From Cinclus cinclus (lineage: Eukaryota; Chordata; Aves; Passeriformes; Cinclidae), in contig NC_085055.1 of NCBI RefSeq assembly GCF_963662255.1, positions 1,898,602-1,962,601 on the forward strand: 64,000 nt of DNA, read 5' to 3'. The position numbers and the translations under genes are program-made. The notes beneath the pieces were generated by a model, which was not told the origin of the DNA, ran no database searches, and saw nothing but the letters and a program-made list of their open reading frames with translations. Below, piece by piece: positions 45,101 through 53,999 of the stretch (positions are counted from its first letter, which is position 1; every line of letters starts with the position of its first letter).

Positions 45101-48100
45101 GTGCTGTTTTTTTATTCTGCAGCTTTATGTCCAGGGTGAATTATCTCTGCTTCAGAAAAATCAGTTTATTCAGATTTTCAAAAGTGCATTCATGGGTTTC
45201 CTGGGACAGAGCTCCAGGAGCAGCTCAGGTCCCAACTAATGAGTGTTTGCCCCTCGTCCCTCCATCCTCAGGGAGACCTGGGGGCCATCGATGACAAGTA
45301 CGACGTGGCCATCTCCTCGTCGTGTGGAGCCCTGGATCACATTGTTGTGGACACCATTGACACTGCCCAGGCCTGTGTGAACTTCCTGAAGGCTGGAGGG
45401 ATTGGAGTTGCCACCTTTATAGCCCTGGACAAGGTAAGTCCCACCCTTGGGAAAACAAACCATTTTACTGTTAATTGCAGTCTAATTACATTTGTTTTAA
45501 AGCCTTAACATCCCATAGAATAACAGAATGACCTCAGCATTTATCCAGAGATTGATTCCTTGATTTCCTTTGTGGATGTAGATGGCTGTGTGGGAAAAGA
45601 AAATGCAGAAAATCCCAACTCCTGAGAACTCCCCACGGCTCTTTGACCTGGTGAAGGTGGAGGACCCCAAGGTTCGCCTGGCCTTCTACTTCGCTCTCAG
45701 GGACACTCTGGTGGCCAAAAACCTGGAAGAAGCCACCAGAATAGCATTCCAAAAGGAGAAAAGGTGGAGGGTGGTAACCCTGCAAGGACAAATCATCGAG
45801 GTGTCAGGTACTGCAGCCCCAAGAGTTCCATTGGAAGCACTCTGTGGGTGATATTGAAGGCCAAGGAGTTCTCTGACCTCTTCTCATCCCTTTTTTCTGC
45901 AGGAACCATGACTGGTGGGGGAGGAAGAGTCATGAAGGGCAGAATGGGCTCCTCAGTCGTGATGGATATCTCAGAAGAGGAGGTGAATACGTGATGGAAA
46001 TGGAATTCCAGCAGAATTCCTTCCTTTGGGCAGTTCAACATGAGCAGGAGCAATCGGGGATGGAAGAGAATTACAAAGGGGTTACAAAGCCAAAATTCCC
46101 AATGTTAGCAGAGGTGATAATGCTTCAGAGGTGCATCAGGGATCAATAAAAGGGTTGTCACTGGCAGGGGCTGCCCAGGGAGGTTTGGGGTCCCCATCCC
46201 TGGAGGTGTCCAAGGAATTCCTGGACATGGCACTCAGTGCTCTGGGCTGGGGACAAGGTGGTGACCAGGCACAGGCTGGACTCTGTGATCCTGGAGAGCT
46301 TTTCCAGCCTCAGGGATTCTGGAATTCTGTGTTTGTTCACAGCCCAGCCCATTATTGAGCTCAGTCTCACAGTGCTCCCTTTGATAGCTTGGACACCATT
46401 TTGGCAGAGCAGGATCCAATTTGCTTTTCCTTCTGAATTACATTTAGGTTTTAATCTGGAGCTGTTCCAGTTGTTTCTCACTGGCAGAGCTGGTGATCCC
46501 AGCACTCAGACTCTCCAAGCTGAAGTTTTTACTGCACTTTCTCCTGTGTTTTAAGAGCTCTTGAGCACAGGGATGAATGAGCCCTGGCATGGTTTTGTCG
46601 TGGTGACACCAGTAAATAATCCTCTCATTCTGTGTAGATCAGCAAAATGGAATCCCAGCTGCAGAGGGATTCCCAAAGAGCAGTGCAGCGTGAGGAGGAG
46701 AAATCCCAGCTTGAGGAGGCCATAAGGAAACTGCAGCAGGACATCCAGGACATGAGGAACACCTCAGAGAAATACACAGCGAGTATCCAGGTGAGAATCC
46801 CTGAGCACTTCCCAGCCCCAGCCCCACACTGGCCTGCCTGGTGGCCTGGAGTTTTCAAGGACAAGATTCCAGCCCAGTTCTGTGTTCTCTGCAGGGTTTT
46901 TCTGAACAAGAAACTGATCTCAAAAACCAAATCAAGGAACTCGAAGCCAACATCGTTGCTGCTGCTCCAGACAAAACCAAACAGAAGGAGTTGGAAAAAG
47001 TCCTTGATGGCTATAAAAAAGGTGCATTTTGTGGAGAGGGGATAAAAATACAGATAAAAATTGCAGTCATCTCTTACAGTAAAAGAAGGAATGGCTTTAG
47101 GTTGGTGCTTCAGTTCCCTGCCTTGGTTTGGCACCTCGTTTTTCTGAGGTGTTCCTAGAGACCAGAGAGTAAAAGCTCTTTTCTTTGTAATTGCTCAAGT
47201 TCATGTTTCAGTCAAGCTGAAGTACACGTGAATTTCAGTGTTTGGTTTCCTTGCTTAGGTTCTTGTGCTTGTATCACGCATTTGTAGGGAAACTTTGTTT
47301 AATTAGGGGTAAGAATTAATGAGCAGGTAATGATATAAAAGTCAAGTGAAGGTTTTTTGCCAGGCCTCTAAGCAGGCTCTGCCACAAGTCTATAAAGGAT
47401 TTCCCTTTCTTTTGTATTCCCAGATCCCTTTTGTGCAGTGATGCTGTTCAGCAGGGGCAGGAACCAAAATTCTAAATTTAACTTTTGAGCAACTTCCCAT
47501 GAATTAAATGCAAACAATGACCTTGGAGCGACTTCTAATGCAGCACCTCGTGTATTTAAGTACTCTGTGTACATTAAAACCACGTTGAGTGGTTTTTATG
47601 GCAGGAGAGCTTTGGTAGAGAGTGGCAGAAAGAAGTGGGTGGGTTTTGATGTTTGTCACAGAGCAGAGCTTCCACCTGAAGTCACTTCCATCACCTGCTG
47701 CCTTCTTCCATTGTGATGTGATCCCATGAGCAGCCCCAGGGCTTCCCCAGGGCCCTCAATCCCCTTTCCCTGCACAGATTACCAGCGTGTGGCTGAGAAG
47801 GCCAGCAAGATGGAGGAGGAAGTGAAACGCCTGCACCAGCTCATCATGGACACCAACAACCAGAAACTGAAGGCTCAGCAGGACAAAATTGATAAGATTG
47901 ACAAGGAGATGGATGAATGTTCCTCAGCCATCACCAAGGCCCAGGTGGCAGCCAGGACTGCAGACAGGTACTCGGTGCCAAGTGGGGCTCGGGGAGGGAA
48001 AGGCAAGGCAAAGTCTTGTAGTTTGAAATAGTTTAAAAGTCACATTTCATCAGCATTTCTCTAGTATTTGCCTGAAATGTTTCTCTGATACTGCCTAAAC

Positions 48101-51100
48101 CACAGCGTTCAGGATAAAATCCAAAATAGCACTCGACTGGATGTGCTGGAGCTGCTCAAATCTGAAGGGACTGATTTTATTAGATCTGTCAGGAAAGAAA
48201 ATGGATCTGGTTTTTTATGGGAGCTCACCAATCCATAGAGATCCCAAATTCTGAAAGAAGAAATGAAGTCCCTTAGTGAGGTCTGCCTGCTGAGGAAGAC
48301 AACTTTGTTTTCCTTGGATCCCTCTGGAGCTGGGAGAGTTTGTGCCTGAACCCACACTTGCTCCTTGCTGCCAGTGAGGTTGTGCCCCTGGGTTCTTTTC
48401 TGTGCTCTTTGCCTCGAGTGAGGTGCACAGAGATCCCTGTCCCTGGGCAGGAACCTGAAGAAATCCGAGGAGGCTCTGCAGCGCACGGAGAAGGAGATGG
48501 AAGAAAATGAGAAGGAGATGAAAAACCTGACAGAGGAGCTGACAGTGCTGGAGGACAAAGCCACCGAGGTGATGAACGAGTGCAGGCAGGCTGAGGTGAG
48601 TCCTGGGAGCACCCTGGGCTCCAGGGAAATCAGGGAGAGGAGTTCAGCCCTCCCTGTATCCCACTGATACCCCATTCTCTTGCAGGGCAGCCAGGCTGTG
48701 GCAAATGGTGTCCTTTTATTTTTTATACTCACCTGGAAATTTATCCTGAGCCAGTTTAGGAAAAAAACTTTTGACACCAGCCTTCCCCAAAGAAGTTGCC
48801 GGGTTTAAAAGTTGCTTCAACATAAAATTTTTCCAGTTATGTGGGATTTTGGTTTGTCATCTAGATTTCATAGAGAGAGGGAAAACCAGGATGGCTGAAA
48901 TGCTTTCAAATAAATGTAAGGTTTGATGTCTTTCTCTAATTAGCTAAAAATGAATGTAGGACCCGTTCAATCCAGAGCTGGAATAAAAATACAAACTGGA
49001 GCGTTTTCTCAGTCATTCCAGAATTCAGGGATCAGTTATAAATCCAAGAATATTTATTTGTTTCCATCAATAGCCAGGAGTAAATTAAGTGAAAACAGAC
49101 TTTTCACCCAAAAAAAGGGAGAACATTTTTGTTGGTGATTGATTAAATCCCTTTTTTGGGGGCAATTGCCATTTTTCTGTTCAGGAAGCTTTGCCAGCAG
49201 TGCAGGAGGAGCAGAAGAATTTACTCCAGGAGATGAAAACTGTTCAGGATGCTGAACATGCCCTTCAGAGTGAAGCTCTGAGCATCAAGCTGAAAATGGA
49301 ACAAATCGACAGCCACATCTCCACCCACCAGGGGAAGGTTAAATACTGGCAGAAAGAGGTAGGAAATGGTTTAGTGCCTAAAATTTAAATGTTTTGGGTT
49401 GGGAGGGACCTTAAAGCTCATCCAGATCCACCCTCAGGGACACCTTCCACTATCCCAGGCTGCTTCAAGCCCTGTCCTGACCTCGGGCACTTCGGGGATC
49501 CAGGGGCAGCCACAGCTTCTCTGTGGATCAGCATCCCCTTAGAAAACAGAGGATTTGGGAGAGAACTCCTCTTCAGGTCACAGCTTATTGCTCTATGTGC
49601 AGGAGCACGATAATAGCATTTATTCTTCTTATTTATTCTCTTCGTCACATCCTGTTTTAAAGGGACCTGTGGGAACAGTCTTGGAGAGATTAGAAGCTTC
49701 CCCGTACAATCCCAGAAAAAAACTCATTTTAGAGCCAGCTCAACGTGCTCGTTAAAGCTTTCCACGCCCTGCATTTTGCATTGCAGATGTCCAAATTATC
49801 CCTGCACGCCATCGAGGGCGAGGCCCCCGAGGAGCTGCGGGTGCTGAGCGAGGAGGAGCTGGAGGCGCTGCAGGAGCCCGATGCGCTCAGCAAGAAAATC
49901 GCGCTGCTGGAGGCGGAGCGCCAGCAGCTCCGCCCCAACCTGGGAGCCATCGCCGAGTACAGGAAAAAGGTGAAAGCTCCGGGGCTGCGGGAATCCCTGC
50001 GGGGAACAGCCCTGCCCCGGCCATTGCAGGGAGACGGGGCCTGTTCCTCCTCCTTCCTTTTGGAAACCTGGGGTTTTGTTCTGTCGTTACCAGCTCGTCC
50101 TTAGCCAGGGTGAAAGTTGTTTTTAGGAGCTTTTTTAGTTTCCACATACAGGTGGCAACGACTTCCTGGGTGATCTTGAAGGCTTTTCCTACTTAAATAA
50201 TTCCATGATTCTCCTGGGAATGTTTGTTTAATAGAATCAAGTCTTCACAGCCAAGACACACACAATAGTGGGATTTTTTCCCTGCTCACATCAGTAATAC
50301 TGAACCATTCGACAGATAAAATATTTTTTATTTTGACACAGGTTTGGTTTTTTTGTTTTCCCCCAGCAGCAGAGATGGGAAAAGAGAGACAATTTGGGGG
50401 TTTTGTTTCAGGGCTGTTAAAGCTGGGGAAAAGGAATGTTTAAATGGTGGGAAAAGAGGTTTAAACTTCAAACTGAGGAGGTAGCTGCTCTAAGTGCCCT
50501 TGGCTTTGTTTCCCCTGCAGGAAGAGCTGTACCTGCAGCACGTGGGAGAACTGGACAACATCACCAGCGAGAGGGACAGATTCAGAGAGGCCTTTGAAGG
50601 GCTCAGGAAACAGAGGCTGAACGAATTCATGGCAGGGTTTAATGTCATCACCAACAAGCTGAAGGAGAACTACCAGATGCTCACGCTGGGAGGGGATGCT
50701 GAGCTGGAGCTCGTGGACAGTCTGGATCCCTTTTCAGAGGGAATCATGTTCAGGTTTTCAAAATTCTTTATGTTCTATTAATTTTTATTCATCATAGTCC
50801 TTTTTTCAGCCTGTTTTTAAAGTAAATGTTTGTTGGCCATCAGTGAACCAAGACAGGCTCAGTGTGGGGCAAACAGTGACAGAAACCACAACCTTTTAAC
50901 TCTTAAGATTCATTTCTTTGTCCAGAGAAAGAGAAATCAAGAACTAAAGCAGTTGGAAAGCTTTGAACTCATTTCCCAGCACTTCTTAATTGCCAGGTCA
51001 CTTCATTCCGCCTAGGGAATGGTGGCAGTGTTGTGTCAGAAATGCTCCCAGGATAAATCCATTATGAATTGGGAAAGGCAGTGTGCAGGAGGGTGAAGGT

Positions 51101-52056
51101 GCTGCAGTTCCTGCAGGAAGAGCCAGGATCACAATTCCTCACAGACCCAACTCTTGCTCTGTTCCAGCGTCCGGCCCCCCAAGAAAAGCTGGAAGAAAAT
51201 CTTCAACCTGTCAGGAGGAGAGAAGACCCTGAGCTCCCTGGCCCTGGTGTTTGCCCTGCACCACTACAAACCCACCCCTCTGTATTTCATGGACGAGATC
51301 GACGCCGCCCTCGACTTCAAGAACGTCTCCATCGTGGCATTTTACATCTATGTAAGCTCCTCAAGGCCTCAGCTTCCTGCCACCTTCCCTCCTCCCCCAG
51401 CAGGGGTGAAGTGGCCACAAATGAGAGGCAGATTTAAGGTGTGGGGTGCTGCAGTTTCACACAGACGCCTCCCAAAAGCATCAGCCGGTGCCAGAAAACA
51501 ACTTCAGCTGATACTCGAGGCTCAGTGGATTTAAACTTCCATGTCATCCCCATCAGTGTCTTTGATCTATCTCTTAATTAGTTCTAATTAATTCATGTTT
51601 TTAAAACTTCTGCCCTCACATTTAATCAAAGCAGACCCCTCACATGGCTCCAGTTCAGGTAATTAAACACTGAATATTCAGAGTTGTTATTATTAACTGC
51701 AGTTTTGGAAACAGGTGGCAGAGCTTAGGAGCAGCTACTTCAGATTAGGGAAACGCTTGGAAATTCCCTGCCTGCAGCTGCAGTTTTAAACTTGGCTTTG
51801 TGTGCCACACCAGGACAGAGGGAATTTTGGGAATGCCAGGCACTAACACAAATCTCTTCTGTTTCAGGAACAAACAAAAAACGCCCAGTTCATCATCATC
51901 TCCCTGCGGAACAACATGTTTGAGATTGCAGACAGATTAATTGGGATTTATAAAACCCAGAACACCACCAAAAGTGTGGCCACCAACCCCAAAATCCTGG
52001 CTGTGAAAGGACTGGAGGAACTTCGCCCCCCTGGGTGCAGCGTAGCCCAAAAATAG
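27200..52056 (+). CDS. SMC4: SMC4, structural maintenance of chromosomes 4 (complete coding region)
   Basis: Twenty-three coding exons join in frame to 1306 codons plus TAG (human 1288 residues). SMC4 pairs with SMC2 as the ATPase arms of condensin I and II, which compact chromosomes in mitosis. Walker A GPNGSGKS is at residues 119-126. Coiled coil runs to about 610, the hinge is about 615-730, and the second coiled coil follows. The signature LSGGE is at 1197-1201, and Walker B ends in DE at 1225-1226. All introns are GT-AG. The chosen ATG (27200) opens MEGEQPTGTVPGK, an unstructured acidic and basic tail that differs from the human N terminus. The intron after coding exon 4 hosts miR-15b and miR-16-2. 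The C terminus after AVKGL is longer than in human. Confidence 0.98.
28445..28623 (+). CDS. SMC4: SMC4 exon 3
   Basis: Encodes ASDEVVDNRSLEEIL, a run of six prolines, then PRLMITHIVNQNFKSYAGEQ. The acceptor is the tandem TTAGCAG (NAGNAG), which could include or skip one alanine. The donor is AAG|GTATCT. Confidence 0.95.
29158..29349 (+). CDS. SMC4: SMC4 exon 4 (Walker A)
   Basis: 64 codons encode RFSCIIGPNGSGKSNIIDSL and then GYRAQKIRSKKLSVLIHNSD. GPNGSGKS is the Walker A loop of the ATPase head. The acceptor is CGTGCAG and the donor AAG|GTAGGT. Confidence 0.98.
30887..31063 (+). CDS. SMC4: SMC4 exon 5
   Basis: 59 codons encode EGDDYEVIPDSKFCVSRTAY through LLRSHGIDLDHNRFLILQ, part of the N-terminal head. 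The donor is CAG|GTTGGT. The following 9.76-kb intron is the largest of the gene and contains the two microRNAs. Confidence 0.97.
31146..31229 (+). ncRNA. MIR15B: miR-15b precursor
   Basis: A hairpin whose 5' arm carries the 22-nt mature sequence at 31159-31180, starting TAGCAGCACATCATGG. It is identical to vertebrate miR-15b except for G at position 20, as I recall for chicken. The 3' arm at 31197-31218 (CGAATCATTATTTGCTGCT) pairs with it. It is transcribed with SMC4 as a sense intronic microRNA. Seed AGCAGCA targets include BCL2 and cyclins in mammals. Confidence 0.95.
31240..31725. repeat. 38-bp minisatellite between miR-15b and miR-16-2
   Basis: Five near-perfect 38-bp copies (GGAATTGTGTTTTCCTGCTG then TCTCCCCTTTTCCAGGAG) fill 31534-31725. 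Diverged copies extend left to about 31240. Each copy carries a pyrimidine tract ending CCAGGAGG, so each looks like a 3' splice site. Confidence 0.92.
31731..31815 (+). ncRNA. MIR16-2: miR-16-2 precursor
   Basis: A hairpin with the mature sequence at 31743-31764, starting TAGCAGCACGTAAATATT and ending GGTG as I recall for chicken miR-16 (GGCG in mammals). The 3' arm at 31785-31806 starts CCAATATTCTTGTGCTGC. It lies about 500 bp after miR-15b in the same SMC4 intron. Confidence 0.95.
36074..36130. repeat. Poly-T run of 57 bases
   Basis: An uninterrupted T run in the SMC4 intron. It could be the tail of a retroposed copy on the minus strand, but I recognise no body next to it. Confidence 0.9.
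38769..39118 (-). mobile_element. CR1 LINE fragment, the longest here
   Basis: Runs from AGAATGATTTGGGATGGAAG through GATCCAGGGGCAGCCACAGC to TGGAGCTTCTCCAGGACAGG, reading the reverse complement of a CR1 3' region. It lies inside SMC4 intron 5. Confidence 0.8.
40624..40683 (+). mobile_element. CR1 LINE 3'-end fragment
   Basis: GGTTGGACTTGATCTTGAAG then CTTAATGATTCTGTGAT is a typical CR1 3' terminus. It lies about 140 bp upstream of the next SMC4 exon. Confidence 0.7.
40824..40988 (+). CDS. SMC4: SMC4 exon 6
   Basis: 55 codons encode GEVEQIAMMKPKGQTEHDEG and then MLEYLEDLIG and RRVELLNEHRGDK. This is the end of the N-terminal head and start of the coiled coil. The donor is AAG|GTGAGC. Confidence 0.97.
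41345..41472 (+). CDS. SMC4: SMC4 exon 7
   Basis: 128 bases encode LNRVKMVEKEKDALEEDKNK and then AIEFLCLENQIF, coiled coil. The donor is TACAT|GTAAGT, phase 2. Confidence 0.97.
41686..41826 (+). CDS. SMC4: SMC4 exon 8
   Basis: 141 bases encode HDLKKRINDLEMQKEKINEE and continuing charged coiled coil to LKELEK. The acceptor is TTCCTAG and the donor GAGAA|GTGAGT, phase 2. Confidence 0.96.
42573..42723 (+). CDS. SMC4: SMC4 exon 9
   Basis: 151 bases encode KFNKITKFIEENKEKFTQLD and then KLEKQLQKDKEK, nearly identical to human. A T run of about 24 bases precedes the acceptor GTTCAG. Confidence 0.97.
43002..43166 (+). CDS. SMC4: SMC4 exon 10
   Basis: 55 codons encode VEELRNVPSTSTKAIEEATA through LQEETKGIQKEKE, coiled coil. 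It is the least conserved exon in the arm. The donor is GAG|GTTTGG, a weak one. Confidence 0.93.
43878..44111 (+). CDS. SMC4: SMC4 exon 11
   Basis: 78 codons encode GKEKELMEFSKEVTEARSNM and then TLKERKASIRDIAGKLP, coiled coil. The acceptor is TGTGCAG and the donor GAG|GTGAGC. Confidence 0.97.
44389..44555 (+). mobile_element. CR1 LINE fragment
   Basis: CCAGAGCAGCTGTGGCTGTC through GGAGGTGTCCCTGCCATGG to TTAATGTCCCTCCCAACG reads as the CR1 3' region in forward orientation, inside the SMC4 intron. Confidence 0.75.
44670..44855 (+). CDS. SMC4: SMC4 exon 12
   Basis: 62 codons encode KEKALEKLEKEESGTKDLVR through SRGKVLEALLQQKKCGNIPG and LYGRL, leading into the hinge. The donor is CTG|GTAAGT. Confidence 0.97.
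45272..45433 (+). CDS. SMC4: SMC4 exon 13 (hinge)
   Basis: 54 codons encode GDLGAIDDKYDVAISSSCGA and then GIGVATFIALDK, the SMC hinge domain that dimerises with SMC2. The donor is AAG|GTAAGT. Confidence 0.98.
45582..45807 (+). CDS. SMC4: SMC4 exon 14 (hinge)
   Basis: 226 bases encode MAVWEKKMQKIPTPENSPRL and then RWRVVTLQGQIIEVS, the second half of the hinge. The donor is TCAG|GTACTG, phase 1. Confidence 0.97.
45903..45982 (+). CDS. SMC4: SMC4 exon 15 (hinge end)
   Basis: 80 bases encode GTMTGGGGRVMKGRMGSSVV and MDISEEE. TMTGGG is the glycine-rich hinge motif. I chose the donor GAG|GTGAAT because it joins to ISKMESQ with the same length as human VNKMESQ. A donor eight bases later would add one residue. 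Confidence 0.92.
46140..46340 (+). mobile_element. CR1 LINE 3'-end fragment
   Basis: GGGAGGTTTGGGGTCCCCAT through GACTCTGTGATCCTGGAGAG to CAGGGATTCTGGAATTCTG is a diverged CR1 3' end in forward orientation. Confidence 0.7.
46638..46790 (+). CDS. SMC4: SMC4 exon 16
   Basis: 51 codons encode ISKMESQLQRDSQRAVQREE and then NTSEKYTASIQ, start of the second coiled coil. The acceptor is TGTGTAG and the donor CAG|GTGAGA. Confidence 0.95.
46895..47021 (+). CDS. SMC4: SMC4 exon 17
   Basis: 127 bases encode GFSEQETDLKNQIKELEANI and then PDKTKQKELEKVLDGYKK. The donor AAAG|GTGCAT is weak. Phase 1 joins to DYQRVAEKASK. Confidence 0.95.
47778..47967 (+). CDS. SMC4: SMC4 exon 18
   Basis: 190 bases encode YQRVAEKASKMEEEVKRLHQ and then QQDKIDKIDKEMDECSSAIT, coiled coil. 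The acceptor is TGCACAG and the donor ACAG|GTACTC. Confidence 0.96.
48451..48595 (+). CDS. SMC4: SMC4 exon 19
   Basis: 145 bases encode NLKKSEEALQRTEKEMEENE and then LTVLEDKATEVMNECRQAE. The acceptor is TGGGCAG and the donor GAG|GTGAGT. Confidence 0.96.
49185..49358 (+). CDS. SMC4: SMC4 exon 20
   Basis: 58 codons encode EALPAVQEEQKNLLQEMKTV and then LSIKLKMEQIDSHISTHQGK. The acceptor is CTGTTCAG and the donor GAG|GTAGGA. Confidence 0.96.
49391..49527 (-). mobile_element. CR1 LINE fragment
   Basis: TTTTGGGTTGGGAGGGACCT, CAGGGACACCTTCCACTATC and CCAGGGGCAGCCACAGCTTC are diagnostic CR1 segments in reverse orientation. It begins about 30 bp after an SMC4 exon. Confidence 0.85.
49787..49969 (+). 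CDS. SMC4: SMC4 exon 21
   Basis: 61 codons encode MSKLSLHAIEGEAPEELRVL through LLEAERQQLRPNLGAIAEYR. It is much richer in GC at third positions than the neighbouring exons. The donor is AAG|GTGAAA. Confidence 0.96.
50148..50215 (+). mobile_element. CR1 LINE 3'-end fragment
   Basis: TTCCTGGGTGATCTTGAAGG then AATAATTCCATGATTCTCC resembles the CR1 3' terminus, forward orientation. Confidence 0.6.
50521..50753 (+). CDS. SMC4: SMC4 exon 22
   Basis: 233 bases encode EELYLQHVGELDNITSERDR and then NYQMLTLGGDAELELVDSLD and PFSEGIMF, start of the C-terminal head. The donor is TTCAG|GTTTTC, phase 2. Confidence 0.97.
51168..51351 (+). CDS. SMC4: SMC4 exon 23 (ABC signature and Walker B)
   Basis: 184 bases encode VRPPKKSWKKIFNLSGGEKT and then PTPLYFMDEIDAALDFKNVS. 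LSGGE is the ABC signature, and the Walker B aspartate and catalytic glutamate are the DE pair. The acceptor is TTCCAG and the donor TAT|GTAAGC. Confidence 0.98.
51868..52056 (+). CDS. SMC4: SMC4 exon 24 (stop codon)
   Basis: Encodes EQTKNAQFIIISLRNNMFEI and ADRLIGIYKTQNTTK, then a diverged tail ending CSVAQK and TAG at 52054-52056. The tail after AVKGL is about a dozen residues longer than in human. Confidence 0.96.
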   Translation, partial: EQTKNAQFIIISLRNNMFEIADRLIGIYKTQNTTKSVATNPKILAVKGLEELRPPGCSVAQK

Positions 52057-52145
52057 AGAGGAAACAACTTCCAGCCCCTTGGCTGCTGTTTATTTTTTCT
52101 GATCTCATTTTATATTGTAGACTTTGTTTTGTTTTGTAAATTCTG

Positions 52146-52151
52146 AATAAA
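52146..52151 (+). terminator. SMC4 polyadenylation signal
   Basis: AATAAA lies 90 bp after the stop codon. A second AATAAA at 52256-52261 could serve as an alternative. Confidence 0.75.
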
Positions 52152-52164
52152 TTTTATAAAAAAA

Positions 52165-52660
52165 TTATATTAACATAAACCCAGCCTCAAAAAAAAACCC
52201 CCCACTTTTTGAATGTAGTGTAAAAATTGAGGAAGGGGAAGTGTAAACTGATGAAAATAAAGAGTGCATCAGGTTCACCAGGGGCAGGGGCAGCACCAGA
52301 CACAGACACCAATTAAAGGAATCAGTGTGATTTACTAAAATGCAAAACTGCTGAGAGCTGCAGGAGAAGCTCAGCAAGGTACCCGAGCTTTTGGCACAGA
52401 ATTCCAGGAGGGAAAGCTCAGCAATGCACCCGAGCTTTAGCACAGAATTCGGGAGGATGTTAAAGGCTGAAGTCCACAGCTCTGGATCAAGACAAATCGT
52501 GCTTCTCCTCACCTTAATTGGACCAGAACTTCAGTTCAGAGGAAATCCATGCAAAAGACAAAAGGAAGGATATGGAAACAGAGCAAGTGAAAAGCTTGAA
52601 CAGTGCAGCTTTTGAGTAGAAATTAGAAAGAATGCTGGATTGCTGCACCAGGTTTCCAAT
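52165..52660. other. SMC4-TRIM59 tail-to-tail interval
   Basis: About 500 bp between the SMC4 3' end and the TRIM59 stop codon. It must hold TRIM59 3' UTR, but no clear minus-strand AATAAA is seen here. The nearest TTTATT on the plus strand is at about 52087, which would overlap the SMC4 3' UTR. Confidence 0.5.
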
Positions 52661-53871
52661 CTAACCGAAGTAGTCGGGACGGATTCTCCTGCACCACTCC
52701 CTGGGCAGGGCAGAAGTGTAGCACAGCCCTCGCACTCTGTCCTGCAGGTACGTGCAGGAATCCTGAGAAACCTGCAGCAGGGATTTCCAGAGATCTGCCA
52801 GAGGAGCAGAGATGGCTCTAGATGAGATTTCCTTGTGCCAGAGCAACAGAACTGAGCTCAGGATCAGCAGGAGAACGCTTGGGTCAGTGAAAGCAGCCCA
52901 GAGTGCAGACGCTGCTGTTTGCTCTCGAGAGCACTGGCTTTTGTGAGCCAGGCGTAGCTTTGGAGCGTGGATCTTGTGGAGCTGCCCGAATTCAGTTCTG
53001 GACGTGTCCTGCAGCACCTTCTCCATGCTTGGATGGATCTCCACGGGTTCAGGCTCCGGGAGCTGCTTCTGCCTGAGAGCTTGGAGCCGCAGCTGCAGCC
53101 CCTGCAGCTTCTCCAGGAAAAGCAGCGGAGACTCCTCCTGCTGAAGGGCTGCGAGCAGCTCCTTTAACTCATTCTCTTCCTGCTTCAGGTTTTCCACTTC
53201 CTCGATGAGGGGATCGTATTTCTCCGAAACGCAGCTCTCCAGTTCATCCAGTGCGCTCAGCAGAGCTGCTTTCTTTTGCTCCAAGGCATCACCAAGTTCC
53301 TTAAAATACTGCAGCACAGCTTGCCTGTCGCTCTGCAGGGCGCTCTGGCACCGGGCCTTGTGCTGCTGCAGCCTCTCGGAGCACGAGAACACCTTGGATT
53401 GGGATCGATCCGTCAGCTCCTCCAGGAGCTGGCCCGAAGCCTCCCTGGCTCTCCCGCAGGCGCTCTGGAGATCATCGATGGGGTGTCTGCGGTGCGTGCC
53501 GATGGTGATGCACTGCCCGCACACCAGCCGCGCTCCTGCAGGCAGTAAATGTTCAGCGGCTGCCGGGGGTGTGCCCTGCACGTCTCGGCCCCGGCCCCGG
53601 CCCCGGCCCGCTCCTCCTGCCGGCACTTCTCGATCACGGCTTTGAGGGCCAAGTTGATGGGCAGCGCCTGGAGCCCCGCAGCGGGCACGGCCACACGAGC
53701 CCCGCAGCTGGGACAGCTCAGGCACATCCCGGCCGGGAATCCGTGCGAGGGCTGCAGGAGACCCTGCAGGCACGGCCGGCAGAAGGTGTGCGAGCACGGC
53801 AGCACCCGCGGCTCCGAGAAGATGTCACAGCAGATGGCACAGGTCAGCTCCTCCTCCAGCCGCTCCACGGC
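52661..53871 (-). CDS. TRIM59: TRIM59-like RING E3 ligase, frameshifted in this assembly
   Basis: The minus-strand exon follows an acceptor (CCTGGCAG) and starts GCCGTGGAGCGG. It encodes VERLEEELTCAICCDIF, aligning with human MHNFEEELTCPICYSIF. A full C3HC4 RING is visible (Cys10, 13, 25, His27, Cys30, 33, 52, 55, counting the GTG as 1). The B-box follows (PLNIYC), but the frame shifts by one base near 53526-53538, between YCLQE and RLVCGQC. The rest keeps HPIDDLQSA, a coiled coil with AVLQYFKELGDALEQKK, EESPLLFLEKL, a hydrophobic C-terminal segment and the stop at 52663-52661. With one base restored it would be 402 codons from the GTG, against 403 in human. TRIM59 is an ER-membrane TRIM ubiquitin ligase. 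No in-frame ATG is seen at the human start position. Confidence 0.85.
53526..53538 (-). other. TRIM59: Apparent 1-bp frameshift in TRIM59 B-box
   Basis: The upstream frame reads NIYCLQE and the downstream frame reads RLVCGQCITIGTH. The run GAGCGCGG at the join lacks one base relative to the expected codons. It may be a base-calling error in GC-rich sequence or a real mutation. Confidence 0.8.
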
Positions 53872-53880
53872 CTGCCAGGG

Positions 53881-53902
53881 GCACACACACACACACACAC
53901 AA
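53881..53902. repeat. CA microsatellite in the TRIM59 3' splice-site region
   Basis: About ten CA dinucleotides on the plus strand (TG on the sense strand) lie ten bases upstream of the TRIM59 acceptor, followed by a T-rich tract further up. Confidence 0.85.
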
Positions 53903-53999
53903 AGAAAAAAAAAACAAACCGGGGATTTGTGTCTGCTCACACCTACCCAGCGAGCCACGCATTTCCTGACCGGGAATTCCCTGCCTCCGCACTTGGGGT

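Noticed and set aside
45978..45992. Alternative SMC4 donor AATAC|GTGATG
   Set aside because: It would insert one residue relative to other SMC4 proteins; GAG|GTGAAT joined to ISKMESQ preserves length and fits the donor consensus better.
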